From Viola odorata (Eukaryota; Streptophyta; Magnoliopsida; Malpighiales; Violaceae), in contig OY829542.1 of NCBI GenBank assembly GCA_963691705.1, positions 26,956,579 to 27,020,578 on the forward strand: DNA of 64,000 bases. The letters are read 5' to 3'. Shown here piece by piece: positions 41,985 through 53,820 of this stretch (positions within the stretch are counted from its first letter, which is position 1; each line of letters starts with the position of its first letter). The position numbers and the translations under genes were made by a program. The notes beneath the pieces are model-generated. The model searched no databases and had not been told where the DNA came from. It saw only the letters and a list, made by a program, of their open reading frames with translations.

Positions 41985-43141
41985 TGTGACTGGGTGCCGA
42001 ACCCGTCAAATATAAGTATGAGTTACAACTTGCCACTAAGAACAAATAGAGTGTAGATAGCAGTAAGAGGATCGATCCATAGGGAGTTATGGTGTGATAC
42101 TCGTGTGTGATTGTAGAGACTAGAGTTAGCACTTAGGTAAAAAGTGGGGGTTTCAATATCAAAACTAAAACAGAAAGTAATTAAAGCAATAAAATGGTCT
42201 TGCCCAAGAGTGGAGATCTTGGTCAAGGCAGCAAATTCAGAGATGGAAATCAAATATGAGAGGGCTTCCTAGTAGAGGCTAGCGAGCTATGAGATATGAG
42301 TTGCAATCATCGATGCAGGGATGTTCATCTTCAATCTACAGAGTTGCTATAGGATCAAGGTACGCTTATGACCCCTTCTTCCCTCCTACATCAACACCAC
42401 CTCAGGTATGCTTGGAGATGATGCCTTGCCAACCAGCACCTTGCTGGTTAAAGGGTTTACTGAATTGGCAAATGAACGACCAGGGGAAGACAACTCCAGA
42501 CTAGTATCCTCGGGCGTCAATTGGGACTAGATTATTAACATTTTCCCCTACCGTTTCTCGATCCCGCCGGTAGCGTGTTGGTATCTACTTCGATCCTCTT
42601 GATCGATAATCCACAACCAAGAAGAATCATTGTTGTATAATCTACTCAATCCTAGGTTGAACAAGTCTAAAATAAAATAGAAAACACGTTAAGATTAAGT
42701 GCGGAATCAATTAAATGTAGATTTAAAGATTACTAAAATCTATTAGGTCTCATGTATATTCATGCTCATGCTTTAAACGCCTCTACTAAGAAGAATGAAA
42801 TTACCTACTGATACTCATAATTGAAAAGTAAAATAACAATGTATTTAGATAATGGAAATCCTCCATTTCCGAAGGAGCAAGTGTATATGAAAGCGAAGAT
42901 AAAACCAGAGAGAGAGTTTCAAACCAGGAGGGGCCGATCCCCTCACTCAAACCCTAATGAGGGTATTTATTCTACCTAGAAAATAGTTTGATGTGGAATT
43001 TAAGGGAAAATCAAATCCTAATTAAATTTAAATTGTATTTGAGATACTCTCATCCTCACAAAAGAATCGGATCAAATCAGATAGCGGGGCGCATCTCCAC
43101 TCAGTCTGTGATTAATGCTCTAGTCATAAGGGCAAGAAAAT
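41985..43141 (-). repeat. 3' LTR of element I, outer part
   Basis: Begins TGTGACTGGG directly after C pol (PHGL codons) and is AT-rich with no gene. It continues at 56915-57209 beyond G, giving an LTR of about 1.45 kb that ends CAATCA next to a purine tract. Orientation is minus. Confidence 0.75.
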
Positions 43142-43488
43142 TGATAAGATTCGGACTATTTGCTGAAGGGTAGTAGAGGTATATGGTTCTTAGGGTTGGC
43201 CGTCCTCGGCGTCCGGTGTACCTACATAGCGCCGGAGGGGGTCTCTGGCGCAAACACTCCGATGCTTAAGTCAGTAAGAGCTGTGGAAATAGCAGAGCTT
43301 TTGCTAGCAATGTTAGGCTTACCTTTCTCCTTTGTGGCGGACGTATTTATAGGCAAAAGTGGAGCATTTCGGGGTGATCTTGGTCACAAGGTGTTAACGC
43401 GCCCGTTAGGGGGTTAGAGTTCCTCGTTGATGGAAGGTACTATCGCTGCGTTAGATATAGGTATGGAGGTAGGCGTTACTTAGGTAAG
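43142..43488 (-). repeat. 3' LTR of element G, truncated
   Basis: Matches 56334-56680 of the other LTR up to GGTAAGGCAG, then breaks into gene a. The missing part includes U3 upstream elements and the LTR junction block. Confidence 0.9.
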
Positions 43489-43660
43489 GCAGATCTCCCG
43501 CATCGAGGTGACCATTACTATGCTGCAGCATAGGAAGGACCTACTGGTGTGCTGCTTGAAGGGCATGAGGGTTTCCTCCTCCGAACTGTCCTTAGTAGTG
43601 GATGCTCTAAGGGAGATCCCTACTACCCTTGAGGATGACGATGTTAGGTCCCATGCTTGA
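43489..43660 (+). pseudogene. Cassette gene a (G), C-terminal fragment
   Basis: Encodes RIEVTITMLQHRKDLLVCC LKGM... and DALREIPTTLEDDDVRSHA up to TGA at 43658-43660, matching the last half of gene a in E, F and H. The start and promoter are lost with the LTR deletion. Confidence 0.75.
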
Positions 43661-44077
43661 CCATCGGTCGTTGTCCCTTTGTTTTTATAATTTCTGTGTA
43701 CGCGCTCGAGCGCTTAGGCCGTTTAGGCCATAATTAAATCAAATGTCGTTTCCATTATTGCTCCATATTCTACCTTTGATCTTTTGCTGTTTGTTACTCT
43801 AGTCAGGTACGGTTGCTATAAGCCCAACCGAAAATGAGTCTTCTCTGGAATTAAAGGCTTTGATGCCCGAATTAGCAGTAAATGTTTACTCAATCGTTCC
43901 TTGTGCCGTATTCCCCGTGGTGGGTGATTGGGTGGTTTTTTGGTGCCTTTTGATTGGCGTAGTTCTCGAGCAGTTGCGTGCGCTATATCAGATTCTGTAA
44001 TTATGATTGTTCTTCTTCAGGTGTACTTATTGCTTTCAAGGGACACGCAAAGAGATCGGGGTACCTTTTTGCCTCAG
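43661..44077 (+). other. Spacer between G genes a and b
   Basis: No gene. It holds the internal junction block (TAAGCCCAACCGAAAATGAG, 43819-43838). Confidence 0.6.
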
Positions 44078-44085
44078 CTATTTAA
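44078..44085 (+). promoter_or_regulatory. TATA box, G gene b
   Basis: CTATTTAA, 70 bp before the ATG at 44155. Confidence 0.65.
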
Positions 44086-44154
44086 TGGGTTTTCTTTCCC
44101 TTTTCTTGTTCACCTTCTTCTTCTTATTTCTTTTCCTGGATTATTTATGAATCA

Positions 44155-44553
44155 ATGGCAGATTCCTATTTCCTTGATACTGCGGCGCGTGACTCCCCGC
44201 CAACTCCTCCAACTTCACCGGATTCGGATCATCCTCCTCCGTCACCCCCATGGAGGTCGCCCGTCCGCCAGAAGGGCCGCAAAAGACCGAGAAGGAAGGT
44301 CCCCAAAGCAGTTAACGTTCCTTTCGCTTTCTCCGCGAGAAAGGATAATGGACGATTTCCTTCTGTCGATCCTGTCTTGGAAAAAGATTCTCCTCATGAC
44401 ACAGATTCTAATGTTGTGGAAGGGCCGAGTACGACGCTGCTGGGTCAGGAAAAAAGGGTTGACGAGCCTTTTCCTCCTTACAACGGAGGTTTACCGCTCT
44501 CAGATAATGACGACGTCTTTTACTATGACATATACTGGCCTGATGAAGATTAG
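44155..44553 (+). CDS. Cassette gene b (G), unknown protein
   Basis: 132 residues, intact. MADSYFLDTAARDSPPTPP, SPDSDHPPPSPPWRSPVRQK, basic GRKRPRRKVPK, variable middle, and the end DNDDVFYYDIYWPDED. AATAAA follows at about 44599. Same pattern as the other three copies. No known domain. Confidence 0.7.
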   Translation: MADSYFLDTAARDSPPTPPTSPDSDHPPPSPPWRSPVRQKGRKRPRRKVPKAVNVPFAFSARKDNGRFPSVDPVLEKDSPHDTDSNVVEGPSTTLLGQEKRVDEPFPPYNGGLPLSDNDDVFYYDIYWPDED

Positions 44554-44844
44554 TGCCCTAACGTTAGGTGCGTTGTAGATGTCGTATGGCTTTTAATGAA
44601 TAAACTGATGCTTTCTTTCTCTTTGCCACCGTGCTATTTTGTTGATGATTGATACGGAGGCGCTAGCCTTACTAGGTAAAGTGTTCTACGATTATTTTGA
44701 CTCGGCCAATCATTAACTGCCGCTTGGTAGATCGTGGCAAATAACTGCTTGCTTCTAACCTCTGAGCACGATTCCACGTGGCCCACTTCTTTTACACGCG
44801 TCCTCGCGCGACTAGTAGTTCAATTAATGCAGTGACATTTGGTC

Positions 44845-44854
44845 CTTTAAAAGG
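44845..44854 (+). promoter_or_regulatory. TATA box, G gene cd
   Basis: CTTTAAAAGG about 177 bp before the ATG at 45026. Confidence 0.6.
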
Positions 44855-45025
44855 GATTATCTTCTCTTTCTAATGCTTTTCGCCCTCATTTCAAATTTTC
44901 TCTCTTCTCTGTGTTTTCTCTAGGAAAGGTTCTCATCCGTCCTCCGCCCTTCGCCGATTTGCCTGCGGATCCTTCTTTTCAAGGTATCACTTCATCCCTT
45001 CAGATTTTCTGTTCATTAGCTTATT

Positions 45026-46223
45026 ATGGTTGTGACTAGAACCAGACGATTCCTCTGGAGACCCGTGGATCTGGAAATCATACAGTCATCCAGTATTTTC
45101 TCCTGTGATGCAGTTTTAAACGCTGAACTAGAGGAAAATGGTATCACTTTCCCTCCCGGGTGTATCCCTACCGTTCCCGAGAGCGACATGCGCCTTCACG
45201 ATCCACTGTGGGGGAACTATAGATTAGTTTATTTTAAAATGTTACTCTATGGTTTTCGCCTCCCAATTCATGCTTTAATAACAGCACTGCTGCGGGAATA
45301 CAAGCTTAATCCTGCCTAGATAACTCCTTCTTCCTGGTGTGGGGTTTATGCCTTTCTTCGCGCTTGCGAGTTGGAGAGCATTCTCACCCCATCTCTCAAT
45401 TTACTTTGCAATTTTTTTAACATGACCTATCACGATTGTTTAATCAGTATCACTCCAAGGTGGGACGATGCGTTTGTGCAATCATTCTGGCAGCAGTTTT
45501 GTGGCTTTGAGAGGGTTGTAGCTGACTGGAAAACAGCTTCTTCGTTCTTGAGCTACCGTCTCATTGGTGGCGCCATGGTTTTAATCAAGAGCTTATAGGT
45601 CCCCTTTGGGCGAACCCAGTGGTGTTGACTAGAAGCGAGCTGGATCAAGCTAACGCTTTGCTGGATAAGAGTACACACTATCATATCTGGAGTTTACCTC
45701 ATACAAGCTTCTGAACGAGTACGTTATGGGTGAGTTTGTCTTTCTTCACGTTTCCCTTTTCCACTTTTTTGTTGTTCTCATACATTCCCTTATCAGGAGA
45801 CACTGATGGTCAGTCATCAGGGTGCAACTTGACCGGTCGTTAGACCAAACAAGGTTGCTAATGCATCTTTATGACGATTCACAGAAGGAGTTGAGCAGAG
45901 AGAAATCTAAAGGGAAAGCGAAAGCCGATGTTCTGGAGGCAGAGTTAGCTTTGGAAAAGAAGAGAAATCTTCTTCTTCGCGAATAGATGTTGGCTCGAGA
46001 TGAGGAGTTTGCCTGGATTCCACTGAGAATGGAGCGATGGAAAAAGAAGGTTCTAGAGGCCTTCACTTCTGGGTTCGTTGCCCATTTCGAGAGTGATTCT
46101 TTCGATCCGGCCAAGATTGCCGATTATGCCTCTGCCGTAATAGACAAGGTTAATAAAAATGGAGACGATGCGTCTGCTTTAGAGGGAGAGGGGCCTGGTG
46201 ACGGCGATGGCGGTAGAGCGTAG
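45026..46223 (+). pseudogene. Cassette gene cd (G), broken
   Basis: Exon 1 (45026-45729) has the Transposase_28-like domain: LEENGITFPPGCIPTVPESD, LLYGFRLPIHALITALLREY, TAG at 45317-45319 (Gln in E), then ITPSSWCGVYAFLRACE and ITPRWDDAFVQSFWQQF. Shifts occur in the ADWKTASSFL region and again near 45690. The intron 45730-45796 (GTGAGT...TATCAG) is kept. Exon 2 lacks its first 250 or so codons and starts in the coiled coil (VQLDRSLDQTRLL). TAG at 45986-45988; the end is intact. Confidence 0.75.
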
Positions 46224-46668
46224 CAGTCTTTCTCTTGATTACTATCTCCTTCTTTTATTCTTTATTCAATCGCTCCCCAAATACATTTGACATTGTTACT
46301 CTTGTAATAAGGCTAACGCCATGAGATCCTTGCTATTTTTTCTTCTTCTTCTTTTTCAAACGTTGGGTTCTGATGTATTATCGATGTTGCCTATGCTTTG
46401 TTGACGTTTTTCTGCCATCGCGCCATTTCGAGTGTCAGAGCTGGTGCTGCTTTTTAGAGCATTAAATGCGATCGAAAAGTAATGATGGGGAAGGACACGT
46501 GTCTTTCTCGTGATGAAAGCATTTGAGATAGGCACCTTCAAGGGAGTAGCAAAGACTCAAGCGTCTCCCTTTTAAAGTTGTGTCCTTCGCGCGTGTCGCG
46601 CCCTTCCGTTATGCTACCTTGCCATGTGTCAGCTATTGATTGGTTACACCTTTTCAACCCTTTTAGGG
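46224..46668 (+). other. Spacer between G genes cd and e
   Basis: Pyrimidine-rich, no gene seen. Confidence 0.5.
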
Positions 46669-46675
46669 TTATATC
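46669..46675 (+). promoter_or_regulatory. TATA box, G gene e
   Basis: TTATATC about 175 bp before the ATG at 46849. Confidence 0.6.
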
Positions 46676-46848
46676 TAATGTTTTTCCCCGCCTTCTTTTT
46701 TTCTTTTTTATCTCCTTCTTCGCTCACTGCTTCCTTCCAAAAATAGCTTACGCCGCTCTTTCTTCTTTGTTCTGGGATCCTTGGTGTTTCTTCCACGAAG
46801 GTACACACATTACTTCCTTCTTTTACTTTCTTTTTATTTTTATTGGTT

Positions 46849-49178
46849 ATGGTGAAGACTCATTCATCAAAGTCTGCTGAGGAGGAAAGTTCCCAAAAAT
46901 CCGTTGGGGAGGAGAAAATCAATAATACCCCCACTTCTCTTTACACTTTGCCCCTAGTTCATCGTTGTCTGTCCGATTTCGATGTTCGGCTCCCTACGGG
47001 TTACTTTGTTAGTGTTGCTTCTGACCCTCTCTGCCTTAACGGTGTATTGCCCGATAATAGTAGGATATTGTATGCCAAGTTGTTTGATCATGGCTTTCGG
47101 CTCCCCCTTGATCCACTTGTAAAACTGTTGCATGCCGATTCTGACTTGAATCCGGCTCAACTGAGTCCTAACGCAATTTGCGTTGTCGGTGCTTTTGCGG
47201 CGTTATGCCGATTCAAAGGGATTGGGTCCCCTTCGCTAGCGTTGCTTCATGATATTTTCCAATTGTATTCTCGCAAGGGGGCAATATCCATATCACCCCG
47301 CTATGATGATAACTCACTGAAGCTATTCACTTGGAAACTTATGGGTATCGAGTCTTCTGTTCCTCGCTGGAAAGAAGAATTTTTTGTTATTAACCTGCCC
47401 GAGCCTTTGTGGAGAATCGGTTTCAACGAAGAAATCAAAGATGGGGCTTGGGGTAGTAGAAAACCACTCTCCGACCCGGAGGATAGTTGGCTAAAGACGC
47501 TGCTCCAAATGGACTTTAGTGTTGACACTCGTAAAGTGGCAAACGGAATGGCAGTTACAGAGTGTAAAATGGGTGAGTGTTTACCCTTCTTTCTTCGCGT
47601 TGCTGGGAAATACTAACGCTAACGTTTTTTCATGACTATATAGTAGTTCCTCCCGGCTGGGAGCCCGAATACATTCGAAGGAAAAAGAGAAGGGAGCAAG
47701 CGAGAAGAGACTAGGTTGCCGCCGCTGTTGCTGCTGCAGCTGCTACCGCTGAAGGTGGGGCTACCGGTGTTACTTTAGCCGCGCCGATTTCTCAAGGGGT
47801 TGCCATCACGGTCGGCACTATTCCAGCGTCGTGTTTGCGAGCGCGTGTCACAAGAAGGAAGAGAAACAAGAAAATAACTGCCATGCCACCCGATCCTTCT
47901 AAGGCTACCGCTTCTTCAGAAGTGTCTGCCGGTTCAATTCCTTCTGGAATTCCCTTGGTTTCCCCATCTGCTCAGGTACTTTTATCCATTACCCCTACTG
48001 CTTTCTCCGTTCTTCTGCAGTTTCCTTATTACATTTCATTTTCTTAGGAAATTGGCACCGCTTCCACTCATTCTCTCCCTCATGAAGATATGTCATTTGC
48101 GAGCGAGCTCGTCGAGCACTGGAAGAAGGTTCGTCACGACCTTCAAAATAGCCCGTCGTCATCCGGCGTTAACCCTCCCTTGACGACTTCCGTGAAAGGT
48201 GGCGCGCCTTTCCGGCAGCCTCAAGGTGCTAACCTTGCTAGTGATCCCCACGCTTTTGCTGATTCTCCGCTCCATTCTACCTCTGCTACTGTAGGTTTTA
48301 GCTTAGAGATACTGGGCTTTGAGACACTCGGCGGTGGTGAGTCTTTTGTCTCTACCGTAGGGGGTTCTGTTGACCATCCTCCTTCTCCTCCTACTCTATC
48401 TTTTGTTCCTTTGTCCCCGCTTGCTACTGTGAGGGGCAATTCTGCTTCTAACTTGATGGTTGGTGTTACTCCGTACGCTCCTCCCAGCTTTCCCACTCAT
48501 CAGGTTAACCTGGGTAGCTTTAGAGAGAAAGTTTTTCAAGCCTTGGAGACTGATAGCACTGAGGTTGTTCTTGCATCTACATCTTTGTTGGCGGCTCGAA
48601 TAATGTCACATCAAGGGCAAAGGGATGTATTTTTGGCCAAGAGTCACCAGGGGCACATAGATTTCCTTCGCTCTCAGATGTTTTCTTCCTTCTGTCATGC
48701 CCATTACATGGATGAAGCTAACGCTAGGGAGGCAGCGGACAAGCAAAGGGAAATAGACAGATTGACGACCGAGCGTCTGGGACTTTTGGATGCTGTGACG
48801 ACTGCCAAGTAAGAGGTGGAAACTGCTAGACAAGAGGCAAATGTTGCTAAGCAAGAGGCGGAGGCTGTCAGGCTTGCATTAGAGGAAGAAAAACAGAAAG
48901 GTACCACTCTGAGCACACGCCTTTCTGAGGAAGAGGTCGGGCTAACGTCAGAAAGGCAAAGAAACACTAAATTGGCTGCTGAGAAATGCCATTGGTATCT
49001 GAAGGAGGGGGCAATGATTATGTCTAAGGGCTTCATGCGTCATTATGGGGTGGATCGCCTTCAGATTGACGTTCTTTCTGCGTATTTTGAGGAGAGGTCC
49101 TCGCATGTGTCCGACGAGGATTTCTACAATGCAAAGGCCGCCAAGCAAAGAGAAAACAACACGTCAACCGCCTCTTAG
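46849..49178 (+). pseudogene. Cassette gene e (G), three exons
   Basis: Exon 1 46849-47572 (MVKTHSSKSAEEE; ILYAKLFDHGFRLPLDPLVK; LSPNAICVVGAFAALCRF; EEFFVINLPEPLWRIGFNEE), complete. The intron ends in a tandem acceptor TAGTAG. Exon 2 (to 47975) is PPGWEPEYIRRKKRREQ with an Ala-rich part and RRKRNKK, broken by TAG at 47712-47714. The second intron is 47976-48047. Exon 3 48048-49178 has the NLGSFREKVFQAL block, a coiled coil with TAA at 48810-48812, and the end RLQIDVLSAYFEERSSHVSD. Its two nonsense codons fit Gln to stop changes. Confidence 0.8.
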
Positions 49179-49792
49179 GTCTCGCATTTTTGCTGTTGGT
49201 ATGTCTTTATCTATCCTTTTGAGGATATTTTATAATTCTGACGATATCAGCTTTTCTTCAGACCATTGCTTTTTGTCTACAATTTCTTTGTTGGTCTTGT
49301 CTTATGATATTACTGCCACAACATGGTTAGTAAACTTCATTACTAAAATCACAATGATGTGGTCATCGTACCTTATGCGGTTAGTCAATCGTTGTGTTTG
49401 CATGCACATGCCCTTCATGGTTGCCAAGGTATTTCTGTCTTTAGAGACTTAGTACTTCTAGGATAGTCACAATGACTTGTTCTCTGAGGAAGACTTTTCT
49501 GTAGTGTCTCGTGCTCTTTTCTCTATTGAGAATTATGAATTTATTTCTTCGTGTCATGTGTCTATCGCTGCATTATCATTATTTAGAACGAATTATTATT
49601 ATTTCCGCTCATGCTGTGTATAGCTTGATGCCGCCCTTTGTTGTTAGGGGGATCACTTAGCCTTGCTAAGTTTGTTCATGATATTGTTGTTGCGATAGAG
49701 ACATCTCTCCAACCCAACTTCACCGGGTACCAACCGCTCGGTTACTAGCTGGGGTATCTCTCTTTATTTCAAATACCAACAATCGGCTTGGG
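49179..49792. other. 3' flank of G gene e
   Basis: AT-rich, no gene seen. It leads into the repeat array. Confidence 0.5.
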
Positions 49793-50285
49793 GCGTGCCT
49801 CTTCTTAGTGAGCCGTCTGATCAGGATCGACCATCACAAGGATAGGATTTTCACTCCCAAGCATTGAAACCTCGCGTTCCTAGAGCGTGCCTCGTCTTAG
49901 TGGTCCGTCTGTGTGAGCACGGTTACCACAAGGATAGGATTTTCACTCCCAAGACGGAGTTACTATCTCCTTGGGGCGTGCCTCGTCTTAGTGGCCCGTC
50001 TGTGTGAGCACGGCTACCACAAGGATAGGATTTTCACTCCCAAGGATGCCGGGACTTGCCTCATCTTAGTGGGCCGTCTATGTGAGCACGGTTACCATAA
50101 GGATAGGATTTTCACTCCCGGGGGCGTTGGGACGTGTCTCGTCTTAATGGGTCGTCTGTGTTAGCACGGTCGCCACAAGGATAGGATTTTCACTCCCAAT
50201 GTTGTTTATGCCAGGGCGTACCTCGTCTTAGTGAGCTGTCTGATCAGGACCAGCCGTCACAAGGATAGGATTTTCACTCCTGGCA
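49793..50285 (-). repeat. Tandem-repeat array (G), six units
   Basis: Core CACAAGGATAGGATTTTCAC occurs near 49835, 49927, 50018, 50096, 50174 and 50258 (78-92 bp apart). Units 1 and 6 have GTCTGATCAGGA and units 2-5 have GTGTGAGCACGG, the same outer/inner pattern as in E. Confidence 0.92.
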
Positions 50286-50379
50286 TTCTTCGTTATCTGC
50301 ATATTATTGGCCACATCGTGCACAAAAATGCCTTTGATTCATGCGTTAGAGTAATGTTAACAATGTCAAACAGGAAAGA

Positions 50380-53300
50380 CTAGCTTCTAGCATGATATAG
50401 TTTCAAACGAGCTATATTCCAAGAGTTTGGTAAGGGGGTACCATCAAGTGTTTCCAAATGATACGCTCCCTTTTAGATGACGCGGTTGACGCGATATGGT
50501 CCATCCCAACTTGGGCTGAGTTTTCCCATGCGTTGCCCTGCCGCTCGCTTGTCTCTAAGTACTAAATCTCCAGCTTTGAGCAGCTGCTCTTTGACTTGTC
50601 TGTTATGGTATTGTGCCCTCTTTCATTTGTAGTGCAAGGTTTTCAAGAGAGCCTTCTCTCGTATTTCTGGAAGTGCATCAAGGTTAGCACGTAACCTTTC
50701 TTCATTTATTTCTTCGTTGAAATATGCCACTCGAAGGCTTAGGGTGTCAATTTCTACCAGCGTGACAGCCTCTGTGCCAAAGGCTAATGCAAAGGGGGTT
50801 TCTCTAGTGGTAGTCTTGACGGTCATGCGATAGGCCCACATTATGTATGGCAGTTCGTCTGCCCATTTCTTTTTAGAACCTTCCAGGTTCCTTTTGATGC
50901 CACTGAGGATATTGTGATTGGTCACTTCCGCCTGACCATTGGTTTGTGGGTGCGCTACGGAAGAGAATCTCTATTCGATTTGGAATTTCGCGCACTGATT
51001 TCTGAAAAATTGGCTCGTGAATTGTGTTCCATTGTCGCTGACCAATATGTGAGGTACCCCGAATCACATTATGACTTGGTATTTAAAGAAATGCAAGATT
51101 TTTTCCGTGGTAATGTTGGCTACCGCCTCTGCTTCTACCCATTTCGTGAAGTAGTCTACCGCTACGACCATAAATTTTAGTTTAGACCTGGCTTTTAGAA
51201 ATGGTCCCAAAATATCGATTCCCCATTTGGCAAACGGGCAAGGAGCGACAATTTCTGAGATTTGTACAGCTGGTCTTCAGGGAATCTTAGCGTATTCCTG
51301 ACACTTTTGACAAGATTTCACAAAGTTGTGACAGTCTCTGCGAATGGTGGGCCAGTAGAATCCTAAGCGAAAGACCTGTGCAGCTAAGGTGTCACCAGCC
51401 ACGTGCATGCCACATATTCCTTCGTGGATTTCTCGCAAGGTGTGGAGGCCTTCCTGCTCCGTTATGCACTTTGCGGCTGGATGGGAGAAACATTTTCGAA
51501 CTAACTCCCCGTTGTAGTATGTGCACCGTGCCGCTTGTTTCAAAATTTTCCTCTTTTTAGTGTTATCCACTGGCAGCTCATCATGTTTCAAATATTTCAC
51601 AACGGGGATTCTCCAATCACTCTCCACTTCTTCCACACAAAGAGACACTTGTTCTTCCATGAAAGAAGGTACTGGTATCTCACCGTAGTTCACATCTTTG
51701 GGTATCGAGGCTACCGGGTTGGCTGCCATTTTGGCAAGATTATCAGCCTCAGCATTATCTTCTCGAGGAATGTGCTCGAAGCAGACTTGAATGCCTTTTT
51801 CCTGTATCTTTGTTAGCTCACGTTTTACTTTTGCAAGATATTGGATCATGATAGGTTCTCGAGCTTAGGAATTTCCCAGGACTTGATCTATTATCAGTTT
51901 AGAGTCCCCACGTATCTTTAGCTGTAGATCGCGCGCCATTCCTGCATCGTGCGTAGCTTCAACAGAGAGACTGTTGCCTATCCTGAGTCCTGCAAGTAAC
52001 GCTTCGTACTCAGCTGCGTTGTTGGACAACGGTTGCAAAATTCTGATGGCATAGCGCATCTGTATGTCATTGGGTCCAATCATGAAAATTCCAGCGCCGG
52101 CTAACTCTTGATTTTTGGCTCCATCTACGTGGATGATCCATGTGTCATTGTATGTGTCTGGGGACGGGAGATCTGAGTCTTCCACTTCCCCTTCCGGTGG
52201 GTTCACCGGTGGCCCTTGTGTAAATGTGCATTCTGCTATGAAGTCTGCTAACGCTTGGGCCTTGATAGACGGTCTGGCCTTATATTGCAACCCATATTGC
52301 TCAAGTTCGATCGCCCAAATCAGCATTCTTCCTGAAGACTCAGGTTTCCTAAAAAGTTTCCCCAATGGCTGATCGATGAGTACTACGACAGGATGAGCTT
52401 GGAAATACCGATTCATCTTCCGCGTTGCCTGTACGAGGCCAAACGCTAGTTTCTTAATGTGAGTGTACCGCAATTCGGCATCTTTCAGTATGCAACTGAC
52501 AAAGAATACGGGACGATGAATATGCCTATCGCTTCGTACAAGGACAGCACTGACCACCTCGTCGACGACACCCAGATATAAATATAAAGCGTCGCTCGGT
52601 TCAGGTCTCGTTAGCACCAGGTCAGACGAGAGGTAGGCTTTTATGTCGGTAAACGCTTCTTCACATTCTTCCGTCCACCCAAAGGTGGCTTTCTTGCGAA
52701 TGACTTTAAAGAAAGGTAGGCATCTCTCACCTTGTTTAGAAATAAACCACCCTAACACAATGATGCGTCTTGTGAGCTTTTGCACTTCCTTGATAGTTCG
52801 AGGAGATATCATATCCTGAATCGCCTTTACTTTCGAAGGGTTAGGCTGGATGCCTTTCTGGCTGACCACGTAGCCTAAGAATTTGCCTGTTTGAAATGCA
52901 AACATGCATTTTCGGGGGTTCAGCTTCATCTTGTATTCTCTCATCACGTTGAAAACTTCTTCCAAATCAACCACGTGGTCCTCAAAGCTTCGGCTCTTGA
53001 CAAGTATATCGTCCACGTAGCCCTCCACCTTTTTCCCAATCTGCTTCTCAAAAACTTTATTTGTCATGCGCTGGAATGTTGCTCCAGCATTTTTCAATCC
53101 AAAGGGCATCACTGTGTAGAAATAGGTGGCCTTTGGAGTGATGAAGGCGGTCTTTTCTTCGTCCTCTACGGCCATGGGAATCTAGTGATATCCCGAGTTG
53201 GCATCTAACGAGCTTAGATAGGCGTACCCAGCAGTTTGGTCGACCAACTGATCAATTCGAGGAAGAGGATAACAGTCTTTGGGACAAGCGTCGTTCAAAT

Positions 53301-53814
53301 AAGTGAAGTCAATACACATACGCCAATCTCCGTTAGGTTTTGGAACTAAAACAGGATTAGCCAACCACGTCGGGTATTGGACTTCTCGGATGAAGCGGGC
53401 ATCCATGAGTTTTGATATCTCTTTCTCGATGGCTATCATCTTTTCTGGAGAAAAAGCTCACCGTTTTTGCTGAACAGGTTTGGTGTTAGGGTTAACATTG
53501 AGTCGGTGTTCTGGTGTTTCTCGCAAAATTCCAAGCATATCTGCTGGCCTCCACACGAATTCTCCTTTGCATTTATTCAATAATCGAGCTAGTTGTGCGC
53601 TTTCCTCTGAGTTTAATTTTTCGATAACCAGAAAATTCGCTTCTTTGACTCCGTTAATGGGAATTGGCCTCATGTTGTCTACTAGCTGAGTGCACTTTTC
53701 CTCTCTATCCTCAAAGGGATCATCTGCTACGCACACGTAACGATCGCAACTCTTTTGGGTCATGAGTAGATAGCACTCGACAACTAACTTCTGGTCCCCT
53801 TTGATCGAGACCAC
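50380..53814 (-). pseudogene. Pol: RT, RNase H, second RNase H, integrase (element G)
   Basis: The most complete pol here. RT: KPNGDWRMCIDFTYLND, SSLDANSGYH, EGYVDDILVKS. RNase H: YLYLGVVDEVVSAVLVRSD, VVVLIDQPLGK. Second RNase H: IIHVDGAKNQELAGAGIFM, SNNAAEYEALLAGLRIGN, IRGDSKLIIDQVLGN. Integrase: HPAAKCITEQEGLHTLREIHEG ... CQKCQEYAKI, KWGIDILGPF, SDNGTQFTSQ, NGQAEVTNHN; D,D,E are kept. C-terminus LSPSWDGPYRV ... WNIARLKLYHARS. Single stops (near 53456, at 53185-53187, after LGNS near 51867, KIP near 51274, IE near 50970, LHYK near 50620) cut one long frame, most at Gln or Arg codons of the relatives. Confidence 0.93.
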
Positions 53815-53820
53815 CCCATC

